Assembly: GCA_025934485.1 (NCBI GenBank)
Contig: JAICXX010000006.1
Location: 1-64,000, forward strand
Direction of reading: 5' to 3'
DNA: 64,000 nucleotides
Source of the DNA: Chitinophagaceae bacterium
GTDB lineage: Bacteria; Bacteroidota; Bacteroidia; Chitinophagales; Chitinophagaceae
This document shows positions 9,538 to 17,257 of this stretch, one piece after another. Numbering within the stretch: the stretch's first letter is position 1; each line of letters starts with the position of its first letter. The notes beneath the pieces were generated by a model, which worked only from the letters and a program-made list of their open reading frames with translations, searched no databases and was not told the origin of the DNA. The translations under genes were made by a program, and so were the position numbers.

Positions 9538-10220
9538 CCTACTTCATTTAGTTCCCGGATAACGGGGACGGCCGGAGCTGTTTCGGCCGGCGCATCGGGA
9601 GCGGGAGCCATACCGATAAACCGGGCAGGGTTGCCGGCCCAGATCTCACCCGCGGGTACCGATTTGGCGACCACCGAACCTGCGCCGATGATCGCTTTGT
9701 CGCCGATGGTGACGCCCTTGAGGATCGTCGAGTGCGCGCCGATGAAGACGTCGTTGCCAATGGTCACCGGTCTGGTGACGACGTGGGAATAGTCTTCCGG
9801 GATCATCGCCCGCCGGCGGTAGTCGAGGTCATGGAAATCGGAGTCGTAGATCACGCAGTTCATGCCGATCTGGACATGGTTGCCGATGGTAATGCGTTCG
9901 TGGCAGATGATGGCGGTACCACTCAGACCGACGTGGTCGCCAATGGTGATGTCCGCGTTCCTGGCGATAACGAAATAACATTTTTGCTGCCGGCCGATCA
10001 TATTGTAATGAAGGCCGTTCTGCAGTTGCAGATCGCTGCCGATGGTCAGGCTGCCGCTGATGCTCATCTCGAGCTCCGGCATGCCGTTGCTGAGAAAGGG
10101 TTTACCGACCGTGGCGCCATTGGCGCGGAACCATAGGCGGGTATAGTGCGTCGTGAAGACGGCCCATGCCCCGCGGCGGGTAATCTTGACGGCCCTTAAA
10201 GCATATCTAAGCCAGTTCAT
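9534..10220 (-). CDS. Hexapeptide-repeat acyltransferase (left-handed beta-helix)
   Basis: A 228-residue protein whose middle and C-terminal part is made of hexapeptide repeats: [62 protein letters not shown], then AGNPARFIG. This is the WbbJ/maltose-acetyltransferase type of fold that uses acetyl-CoA or another acyl-CoA. A His in the loop CHERITIG or DSDFHDLD could be catalytic. It probably O-acetylates a sugar of the EPS. The last 25 residues (Ala/Pro-rich) extend beyond the usual end. It overlaps the upstream GT4 gene by 14 bases and the polymerase by 4. Confidence 0.87.
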   Translation of the reverse strand: MNWLRYALRAVKITRRGAWAVFTTHYTRLWFRANGATVGKPFLSNGMPELEMSISGSLTIGSDLQLQNGLHYNMIGRQQKCYFVIARNADITIGDHVGLSGTAIICHERITIGNHVQIGMNCVIYDSDFHDLDYRRRAMIPEDYSHVVTRPVTIGNDVFIGAHSTILKGVTIGDKAIIGAGSVVAKSVPAGEIWAGNPARFIGMAPAPDAPAETAPAVPVIRELNEVG

Positions 10221-11337
10221 ACGATGCCAGTTTTTGGTAAGTGTCGACCGTTTGTTCTACGATCGTGTGTCTATCGTGACGGCGCCGGGCGATCTCGCGG
10301 CTGTTGTGACTGAGACAGCGTTGGAGATCGATATCCCAGAAAAGTCGCTCGAGGGTCTGATAGTGTCCTTCTTCGTCATTCTTTGCTACCAGCAGACCCG
10401 TCTGTTCGTCCTGGATCAGCGAGGGTACGCCGCCCACGCGGGTGGCTACCACGGGCAGACCGGCGACCTGGGCCTCGCAAACCGAGTTGGGGCTGTTGTC
10501 GATGAGCGAAGGATGGTAAAGACAAAAACATTCGGAATAGACGCGGCAGATGCCTGCGGCGTCGAGGCTGCCATGCAGGATAACATTGGGGTGGTCGAAA
10601 TGATAATTCACCGAACCCACCACGTGCAATTTCATCTCCGGATGGCGGCGTGTCAGCCGGTTAAAGACACGTAAACCGAGGTTCAGCGCCTTGATAGGAT
10701 TATCGCCGCCCATGAAGAGGATGTCTTTTCCGGTGAAGGTGGGACGCCAGTCAAAGAATTCGGGTCTGAGCATCTCCCAGCAAAGGGTGATCCTTGCGTC
10801 GTGGTTGATGCTGCGGACGAAGTGCTGGTCCCAGTCCGTCCGGCAAAAGAAGTAGGGCGAGTGGCGGACCTCGTTGCGTTCGTACAGGCTGCTCAGCGTC
10901 CAGTAGAGATATTTTTTGGAAAATTTCTGGGGTAGTTCTTTTTTATACCGCGAGATGATCCCCTGGATGGAGATTATATAGGGTGTTTTGAGGTGTTGTT
11001 GAAGGAGCGAAGACGCATATTGCGATTCGGTACCGTGGACGTGGATGACGTCGTATTTTGCAGCATGTGTTTTAAGATACCCAGCCATGGCCGACACCTG
11101 CGTGCGGAAGGCGGATAATAAATGTTTGATCCCGCCTTTGTAGGGGAGGATCAGCAGGTCGTAGCCATGTCCGGTGTCGATGTGCTCGAGTTCGGTGATC
11201 CGCGGGCTCGCCGTGAGGATCGTGAGGCTATGACCCGCCGTCACGAGCTCTTCCGCCAGGGAGGAGAGCCAGGGAGCGGGGTGGACGCCCGTCTTAAGCG
11301 GGTACGGCGCTATCCAGAGTATTTTCAGGGAATTCAT
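10207..11337 (-). CDS. Glycosyltransferase family 4 (EPS locus)
   Basis: A 376-residue GT4 enzyme. The start at 11337 ([14 protein letters not shown]) is chosen because the frame upstream of it is an Arg/Pro-rich shadow of the methyltransferase gene and because this ATG overlaps the methyltransferase stop as ATGA. Motifs are [59 protein letters not shown] and [25 protein letters not shown]. The last block replaces the usual EGFG with [10 protein letters not shown], as in a recognised subset of GT4. It is expected to build the lipid-linked repeat unit. Confidence 0.88.
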   Translation of the reverse strand: MNSLKILWIAPYPLKTGVHPAPWLSSLAEELVTAGHSLTILTASPRITELEHIDTGHGYDLLILPYKGGIKHLLSAFRTQVSAMAGYLKTHAAKYDVIHVHGTESQYASSLLQQHLKTPYIISIQGIISRYKKELPQKFSKKYLYWTLSSLYERNEVRHSPYFFCRTDWDQHFVRSINHDARITLCWEMLRPEFFDWRPTFTGKDILFMGGDNPIKALNLGLRVFNRLTRRHPEMKLHVVGSVNYHFDHPNVILHGSLDAAGICRVYSECFCLYHPSLIDNSPNSVCEAQVAGLPVVATRVGGVPSLIQDEQTGLLVAKNDEEGHYQTLERLFWDIDLQRCLSHNSREIARRRHDRHTIVEQTVDTYQKLASYELA

Positions 11338-12017
11338 TTTTTTGTAGCTATAATGGAGATGACAATGGGGTAATTCGGATCTTTTATGGCGAGCTTTTCT
11401 TTGTCGAGCTCTTCGAGGGCGATGCCCCGGAGGAAGTTGATGGCGGCGTAGCAATTGCCCCCGTAGTCGACGCTGACCTGCGCTTCGCCGAAGACCTCGC
11501 CGAAGGAGCGTTTCGCGGAGAGGGTAGTGAACCGCCAGTAGTCGCCCCAGCGGTCCATGTCGTAGCGCGAGATCTGTGCGATGCCGGAGAGAGTGCAAAG
11601 CAGGGTGCCGGCTGGCGCCAGAAGCCGGGCTGCGCCGCGGATCGCATCCATATAGTTGTAGATCACATGGATGGTCTGGGTGCAGATAAAACAATCGAAG
11701 CGTCCCTCCGGCAGGGTGGACGGATCGCTGAGATCGCCGATGAGTGTCGCACCGGGTGTTCCGGGCTCGTAGTGCAGTACGTCGAACGATTGGACGTCGT
11801 GGCCGAACCTGCGGGAGTAGGTGTCCTCGGCCACTTCCAGCACCCGGCCTTTGATGAGGTCGCTGTTGGCGGCAATGAATCCGTCTATATAGAACCGGTC
11901 GACAGGCGTTCCGCGGTCATCGCCAAAGTAATCCGAGACGGGATAGACCGACTCGAAATCGATGCCGCGGGGCCGGGTGAGGTTTCTTTTGAGTATCTGA
12001 AGGGATTTCTTGATCAT
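11334..12017 (-). CDS. Class I SAM-dependent methyltransferase (EPS locus)
   Basis: A 227-residue protein with a Rossmann methyltransferase core. Motif I is in the weak form GRVLEVAEDTYSRRFG, followed by FDCFICTQTIHVIYN and AARLLAPAGTLLCTLSG, the post-motif blocks of type-11 methyltransferases. The SAM-binding glycines are partly replaced (VLEVAEDT in place of VLDxGCGxG), so activity should be viewed with some caution. Location between two GT4 genes with 4-base ATGA overlaps on both sides suggests it O-methylates a sugar of the EPS or caps the chain. The substrate is unknown. Confidence 0.8.
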   Translation of the reverse strand: MIKKSLQILKRNLTRPRGIDFESVYPVSDYFGDDRGTPVDRFYIDGFIAANSDLIKGRVLEVAEDTYSRRFGHDVQSFDVLHYEPGTPGATLIGDLSDPSTLPEGRFDCFICTQTIHVIYNYMDAIRGAARLLAPAGTLLCTLSGIAQISRYDMDRWGDYWRFTTLSAKRSFGEVFGEAQVSVDYGGNCYAAINFLRGIALEELDKEKLAIKDPNYPIVISIIATKK

Positions 12018-13144
12018 GGCTGGTGGTTATACTTTGTATAGATGGAGCGAAGCCGCTCTACCTGCACGGTGCGCGAAAAATCCGTTTTGGCCCGTTCGCA
12101 TTGCCGTGCGCCGATGGCGGCCAGCTGTCCCTTATTATCGAGGAGGTAGTCGACCATCCCGATGTGGTCGTTAGGCGAGAACAGGCTATCCCTCGGCAGC
12201 ATTTCAGGCAGACCGCCGACATTGAAGGCGAGGGCTGGGACGCCGGCGGCGATCGCTTCGACCACAGAATACGGACAGGTGTCGAGCAACGAAGTGTGGA
12301 TATACAGATCGGCCGCTTCGAGAAACGCGGGGATATTGTCCGACCAGCCAGCGAATTCGATGTATTCGGTGAGTCCTTCGCGAGCCACGATGGTGCGGAG
12401 CCGTTCCAGGTCGGGTCCCTGACCTACCAGGGTAATTCGGAATTGCCGGAAATCGCGGCGCAGCAGCTCCTTGGCGATGGGGATGAAAAGCTGCTGGTTC
12501 TTTCGTTGTTCCACATAACCAGTGTTCAGGATCGAAAGACGATCGTTACACGATCTGGGCCGGGGAACGGCGAAATCGAGTCCGTTGTAGATCACCGTGG
12601 CACGGGCGTCCTTTGGCAGGAGGAAGCCGGCGGTGCGGATCGTAAACCCCGCGACAAAGATGAATTCGTCCACCGCCGAGAATTTGCGCCTATACCTCCT
12701 GGTGAGATAATGCCGGCTGCTGCCTTTGAGGCCATAGCGGAGCATATCCTCTTCGACAGGGTTGTTGTTGAAATGGCAGGTCAAGACCATTGGAATGCGA
12801 TTGTCAAAAAAACGTTTGGCGGTATAGCCGCTTAGGATATCCTGTGCGTTGATGAGATCGAAGGTTGTATGGCGGTGGCGGGTCAGGCCGCCGCGGATCA
12901 GGATGCGGTAGCGATATTCGAAAGACAGCTCGATGAATTTGGGGTTGAGAAATGCCAGGGAGCGGATCATCCTTCGAACGATCGCGGCAAGGATGCGCCA
13001 GGGCAGGGGAGCTTCGTCCACCAGGAGAAAGGTGAGCTCGATCCCGGGGTCGTTCTTGAAATAGTCGCGCAGTTTCCGCATATAGGTGCCGACGCCCGAC
13101 TTGGCATCGCAGGGAAGCCAGGAGGTGACGAGGATCTTGGTCAT
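12014..13144 (-). CDS. Glycosyltransferase family 4 (EPS locus)
   Basis: A 376-residue GT4 enzyme. It begins MTKILVTSWLPCDAKSGVGTYM, with the glycine loop of the acceptor domain. The donor domain shows LNTGYVEQRKNQQLFIPIAK, ITLVGQGPDLERLR, IEFAGWSDNIPAFLEAAD and LLDTCPYSVVEAIAAGVPALAFNVGG, including the acidic pair. It should transfer a sugar onto the cytoplasmic lipid-linked intermediate. ATGA overlaps on both sides place it firmly within the operon. The particular sugar cannot be told. Confidence 0.9.
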   Translation of the reverse strand: MTKILVTSWLPCDAKSGVGTYMRKLRDYFKNDPGIELTFLLVDEAPLPWRILAAIVRRMIRSLAFLNPKFIELSFEYRYRILIRGGLTRHRHTTFDLINAQDILSGYTAKRFFDNRIPMVLTCHFNNNPVEEDMLRYGLKGSSRHYLTRRYRRKFSAVDEFIFVAGFTIRTAGFLLPKDARATVIYNGLDFAVPRPRSCNDRLSILNTGYVEQRKNQQLFIPIAKELLRRDFRQFRITLVGQGPDLERLRTIVAREGLTEYIEFAGWSDNIPAFLEAADLYIHTSLLDTCPYSVVEAIAAGVPALAFNVGGLPEMLPRDSLFSPNDHIGMVDYLLDNKGQLAAIGARQCERAKTDFSRTVQVERLRSIYTKYNHQP

Positions 13145-15492
13145 GCCGACAGTTTTTTATTGAAACAGATATAGACGAAGTCGCGCCAGAAGGCTACGGG
13201 CCGGGTGTTGACATAGTGCCGGGCCATGATGCCGGGGGAATGTTTGAGCGTATATTCCAGGCGGAAGAAATCATCGGTGCGGATCAGCACTTCGCCATGT
13301 GTCCAGTAGGAAGCAGCATTGAAGTGGTTGGCGAGGATTGCAAAGGCTGTTTGTTCGGTATAGTCCATACATCCCGGCGCGGGCTGGTGTGTCGCCAGCT
13401 GATGGCACAGTTCGGACCATTTGGGATAGGTGGACAGATCGCCGTTGAGGTACATGAGACCGGCATTCAGCGGGATATTGTTCAGACATTTGAACTCCTC
13501 CAGCGACTCCAGCACGGAGCCGGCGTAGTAGCCCGTGGCAACGTCACTTCCCATTTTTACATAGGGCACGTCGGCCGGCATAGTGGAGAGTTCCGGCGTC
13601 GAATACCAAAGCACGTCCGTATCCGAGTACAGGATGGGGAACTGATGCGACAGATAGATCAGGCTGATGAATTTCTTGCCGTAGACCAGCCGGTCCGCGT
13701 AGGCGCAGAGGTCCGGGTTGCTATTCGTTTTGAAATAGTCGTAGGCCGTTTCATACGAAATGATCTCCAGCTTCCGCGGCCAGGAGACGATGCCCCGCAG
13801 CGGGGTGCCGTCGGAGATCACGATCACTTCCGGCAGGCTGTCCCAGAACAGGTATACCGATGTCAGCGAGGCGTTGAGATAACGTTGCCCTTCTTTGCCG
13901 CACATATAGACCAGCTTGTGGGGAAAGGTGGGGCGGTCGTCGTTGCGCAGCCGGAAAATGCGGTGTAGCGCGGAGCGGCGGATGGCGAGACCGGCGGCCT
14001 TGTAGACCTTGTTGCGCAGGCGACTGGGGTGAAGACGGGTGCCGAAGCGTTTGTAGAGGCCACGGAGCATTTCCAGCTCGCGCAGCCGGAAGACCCAGCA
14101 CAGCAGGACGTAGATGAGGGCGCCCGCTACCAGTTTGATGATGAGGTTGACCATATTAGGCATGGAGGTTTGTTCCAGCAGCAGGCCGAGCCCTTTGACG
14201 AGCACGCCCATCGCTGCTGAAATGAAAAAATAGGGTGCGATCCAGGAGAGATCGTGCTTCCAGGAAATGCCGGAGACCCGCGATGAGAAGCCCAGATAGA
14301 CGATGTATTGGACGGTCTTGCTGATGATGGAGGCGACGATGACGTATAGGATGCCGAAATGCGCCAGCAAGAGCACCAGGGCGATCTCGCCCGCCGAGGT
14401 CAGCACGAAGATGCGCATCATCAATCTGGCGAGTCCTTTTGCCAGGATCAGCTCACGGTAGACGACGACGAAGGGTTCCAGCAGGGTAATGAAACAGAAT
14501 AGCTCGAGGAAGATGACCGAAGGCGCCCACTTGGCGGATAACAGGACGAAGGTGATGTCGAAAGCATTCACGAAAAGCAGGGCCAGCAGCGGGAAACAGA
14601 TAAAGGCCACCAGCTGGATCGTGCGGCGAAGCACCTCTTCCAGCTGCGCTTTTTCATCGCGGACCTTGGCAAACAAGGGGAAGGCCAGTTTGAGCACGAC
14701 GGCCTGGATCAGGCTCACCAGCAGATCGGGAAAACGTCCGCCGCGGTTAAAGTAGCCGAGCTCCGTGTTGTTGTATAGTTTGCCCACGATGAAGGTATTG
14801 AACTGAAGCATGAGGAAGAACAGCAGGCTGACGAACATGACGCTCGTGCCGTATGGCAGCATATCGCGAATAGAGGAGAAGGAAAAACGCAGCCGGGGAT
14901 ACCATTCGGACTTCGTCCAGAAGATCCCCACGGTAACGAGCTGACCGACCAGCATCGAACCCACGAGAGCCCATACTCCTGCGCCTTTGAGCGCCATTAC
15001 GATACCAACGATGCCTGCGAGCGAAGAACTGGCCATCTGCGCCAGCGAGATCTTTTTGAAGCGCAGCTCTTTCATCAGCAGGACGCGCTGGGTGCAGGTG
15101 AAGCCGCTAAGCGGAAGCGTGATGGAGACGATGCGGAGCACCGGAGGTAATCCGGGTTCGTGAAAGAAAACGCCGATCGCACCGGCGGAAGTCCACAAGA
15201 TCGCCATGAGCAGGAAACCCAGGATCAGGTTAACATAGAAGACGCTGTCGATTTGTATTGGTTCCAGCGTTTTGGCGCGGATAAGGGTCTTTTCGAAACC
15301 GCCGTCGATGATCGCCGCGCTCAGCGCAGTAAAGATGCCGGTGAGGGCGATGAGCCCATAGTCCCTGGGTTCAAGCAGCCGGGCCAGTACGATGCTCACC
15401 ACGAACTGGACGATCTGCAAAGAGAATTTCTCTACGATCGCCCAGAGCGAAGCGGTAACGGCTTTCGATTTTAGATCCTGAAAGTCTGCCAT
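13141..15492 (-). CDS. Wzx-type flippase fused to a C-terminal GT-A-like glycosyltransferase
   Basis: The start at 15492 (MADFQDLKSKAV) is preferred over ATG 15507 because it opens with the usual flippase N-terminus. Residues 1 to about 480 are a MOP-superfamily polysaccharide flippase with some 12-14 hydrophobic helices (for example the segment beginning SLQIVQFVVSIVLARLLEP), expected to turn lipid-linked repeat units across the inner membrane. After a basic linker (about 485-525) comes a soluble domain of about 260 residues. It starts HKLVYMCGKEGQRYLNAS and carries YSDTDVLWY, a DxD-type motif seen in GT-A nucleotide-sugar transferases. Flippases of this family are usually 420-500 residues long, so the 783-residue product is unusual. 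The reading frame is open throughout. The fusion could be native or reflect loss of an old stop/start junction. Confidence 0.83.
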   Translation of the reverse strand: MADFQDLKSKAVTASLWAIVEKFSLQIVQFVVSIVLARLLEPRDYGLIALTGIFTALSAAIIDGGFEKTLIRAKTLEPIQIDSVFYVNLILGFLLMAILWTSAGAIGVFFHEPGLPPVLRIVSITLPLSGFTCTQRVLLMKELRFKKISLAQMASSSLAGIVGIVMALKGAGVWALVGSMLVGQLVTVGIFWTKSEWYPRLRFSFSSIRDMLPYGTSVMFVSLLFFLMLQFNTFIVGKLYNNTELGYFNRGGRFPDLLVSLIQAVVLKLAFPLFAKVRDEKAQLEEVLRRTIQLVAFICFPLLALLFVNAFDITFVLLSAKWAPSVIFLELFCFITLLEPFVVVYRELILAKGLARLMMRIFVLTSAGEIALVLLLAHFGILYVIVASIISKTVQYIVYLGFSSRVSGISWKHDLSWIAPYFFISAAMGVLVKGLGLLLEQTSMPNMVNLIIKLVAGALIYVLLCWVFRLRELEMLRGLYKRFGTRLHPSRLRNKVYKAAGLAIRRSALHRIFRLRNDDRPTFPHKLVYMCGKEGQRYLNASLTSVYLFWDSLPEVIVISDGTPLRGIVSWPRKLEIISYETAYDYFKTNSNPDLCAYADRLVYGKKFISLIYLSHQFPILYSDTDVLWYSTPELSTMPADVPYVKMGSDVATGYYAGSVLESLEEFKCLNNIPLNAGLMYLNGDLSTYPKWSELCHQLATHQPAPGCMDYTEQTAFAILANHFNAASYWTHGEVLIRTDDFFRLEYTLKHSPGIMARHYVNTRPVAFWRDFVYICFNKKLSA

Positions 15493-15511
15493 AAATAATA
15501 TGAGCAATAGA

Positions 15512-16615
15512 TTAGAGGGGCTCCATGAGGCCGAAGAGGAAGTCCGGGACGCGGCTTTTTAGCTTCTGCACGTCGCTGGCTACCATTTCCGCACAGAGCA
15601 TGGGCAAGGTGTACCGGGGTTCCCAGCCGAGTTTCCGCCTGGCCTTGGTGGGGTCTCCGATCAACAGCTCGACCTCGGTGGGGCGGAAATAGGCCGGATC
15701 GACGGCGACGACCCTGGTGCCCACGGGTACCTGGTACTCTTCGTTCGTGCATGCTACGACTACGCCGGTCTCTTCGAGGCCGCTGCCGACGAATTCGAGG
15801 CTGATGCCTACTTCGGAGAAGGCCATGCGGATAAAATCGCGCACCGCGGTCGTGATGCCTGTGGCCAGCACGTAGTCATCGGGTGCGTCTTGTTGCAGGA
15901 TGCGCCACATGCCTTCCACATAATCACGGGCATGACCCCAGTCCCGCCGGGCGTCGAGATTGCCCATATAAAGGCATTCCTGAAGGCCGAGTGCGATGGC
16001 GGCCACCGCGCGGGTAATCTTGCGGGTGACAAAAGTCTCGCCGCGTTGCGGGCTTTCGTGGTTGAAGAGGATGCCGTTGCAGGCGTAGATGCCATAGGCT
16101 TCGCGGTAGTTGACGGTGATCCAGTACGCATAGAGCTTGGCTACCGCGTAAGGGCTGCGGGGATAGAAGGGGGTGGTTTCCCGTTGCGGGATCTCCTGTA
16201 CCAGGCCATAGAGCTCGGAGGTGGAGGCCTGGTAGATGCGGGTCTTTTTCTCGAGACGTAGGATTCGGATGGCTTCCAGCAGTCGCAGGGTGCCGATCCC
16301 ATCGGCATTGGCCGTATACTCCGGAGTATCAAAACTGACTTTTACGTGGCTCATGGCGGCCAGATTGTAGATCTCGTCGGGTTGCGTTTCCTGGATGATG
16401 CGAATGAGGTTGGTACTGTCCGTCATGTCGCCGTAATGGAGACGGAACCGGACATGCTTCTCGTGCGGGTCCTGATAAAGGTGATCTATGCGGTCCGTGT
16501 TGATCAGGGAAGATCTTCTTTTTACGCCATGGACCATGTATCCTTTGTCCAGGAGGAGTTCGGCAAGGTACGAGCCGTCCTGACCGGTGATGCCGGTGAT
16601 CAGCGCTGTTTTCAT
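15512..16615 (-). CDS. gmd: GDP-mannose 4,6-dehydratase
   Basis: Converts GDP-D-mannose to GDP-4-keto-6-deoxy-D-mannose, the precursor of GDP-L-fucose, GDP-D-rhamnose, GDP-perosamine and others. The 367 residues match the family. Visible are the NADP-binding [34 protein letters not shown], the [15 protein letters not shown] segment with catalytic Tyr and Lys, [20 protein letters not shown], and [19 protein letters not shown]. The start overlaps the UpxY gene stop by 4 bases (ATGA). No fucose synthase, rhamnose reductase or perosamine synthase gene is adjacent, so the final sugar is open. Confidence 0.95.
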   Translation of the reverse strand: MKTALITGITGQDGSYLAELLLDKGYMVHGVKRRSSLINTDRIDHLYQDPHEKHVRFRLHYGDMTDSTNLIRIIQETQPDEIYNLAAMSHVKVSFDTPEYTANADGIGTLRLLEAIRILRLEKKTRIYQASTSELYGLVQEIPQRETTPFYPRSPYAVAKLYAYWITVNYREAYGIYACNGILFNHESPQRGETFVTRKITRAVAAIALGLQECLYMGNLDARRDWGHARDYVEGMWRILQQDAPDDYVLATGITTAVRDFIRMAFSEVGISLEFVGSGLEETGVVVACTNEEYQVPVGTRVVAVDPAYFRPTEVELLIGDPTKARRKLGWEPRYTLPMLCAEMVASDVQKLKSRVPDFLFGLMEPL

Positions 16616-17136
16616 ATTTGATGTGCTTCGCGGTGAAGGTTTGTGTAAATAATTTCGACGTTTTGTTTTTCTACTTCGGCCACCATGATGTAGCCCAGGG
16701 AAGGGAGGGCGATCTTGACGGTCCTGCTTTTGACCGCGATGACGTTGCCTTCCTGGGTGATCAGCGGGCCCTTGATGACGCGGACCCTGTCGTCGAGATT
16801 CACGGACGTCTTTTCCAGCTGGACGTTGGCGTACTGCATCGTGAAATTCCTGATGGCGTCGATCTCTTCTTCTTTGATCACGGCGGGTTTGCGGAGCCAG
16901 TAAACGAGGTTGACGATACCGGATACGCGGAATAACTCCGAGTGGCGGCTTTCTTCGGTCTTCACGAAAACGTAAGAGGAAAACAAGGGTTCCGAAACGA
17001 ATTTTTTCCGGTCATGCCATTGACGAAGCACCCTGTTCAGCGGACAATAACTCTCAAAGGAATTCTTAGCCAGGTTTTCTGCTACTTTCTTTTCCCACCT
17101 GGGCTTTGTGTAAACGGCATACCAATGCATGTTCAT
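16612..17136 (-). CDS. UpxY-family transcription antiterminator (NusG paralog)
   Basis: A 174-residue specialised NusG. The N-terminal NGN domain begins [19 protein letters not shown] and continues [18 protein letters not shown], and the C-terminal KOW domain has [18 protein letters not shown]. UpxY proteins of Bacteroides bind RNA polymerase at the 5' end of capsule operons and stop early termination. I place the start at ATG 17136; ATG 17130 is also possible, and the longer frame would need TTG at 17157. Unusually for UpxY it is not the first gene of the operon but follows wza and wzc. No UpxZ-like gene is visible. Confidence 0.9.
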   Translation of the reverse strand: MNMHWYAVYTKPRWEKKVAENLAKNSFESYCPLNRVLRQWHDRKKFVSEPLFSSYVFVKTEESRHSELFRVSGIVNLVYWLRKPAVIKEEEIDAIRNFTMQYANVQLEKTSVNLDDRVRVIKGPLITQEGNVIAVKSRTVKIALPSLGYIMVAEVEKQNVEIIYTNLHREAHQI

Positions 17137-17188
17137 AGATGTAAATTTTTGGATCAATTAACTTTCTACGAGAAAAGGCTTCGCCCAT

Positions 17189-17214
17189 CTCAGTAACAGG
17201 AGGCCTTTACTGAG
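17189..17214 (-). promoter_or_regulatory. Inverted repeat between wzc-like and upxY-like genes
   Basis: The 121 bases between the Wzc-like start-distal end (17258) and the UpxY start contain CTCAGTAA at 17189-17196 and its exact complement TTACTGAG at 17207-17214, an 8-bp stem with a 10-base loop. There is no T-run after it on the minus strand, so it is not a classical terminator. It may be a pause or processing site that sets the ratio of export genes to the downstream biosynthetic genes. The structure is seen; the role is inference. Confidence 0.35.
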
Positions 17215-17257
17215 TGAACAGGAGGGGTGGTTATTGTGCGAGTGTGAGGTGTGAGGA

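Noticed and set aside
11338..11694. N-terminal extension of the GT4 gene ending at 10207
   Set aside because: The extension is Arg/Pro/His-rich and opposes conserved methyltransferase sequence in another frame. The ATG at 11337 gives the proper GT4 start and an ATGA overlap.
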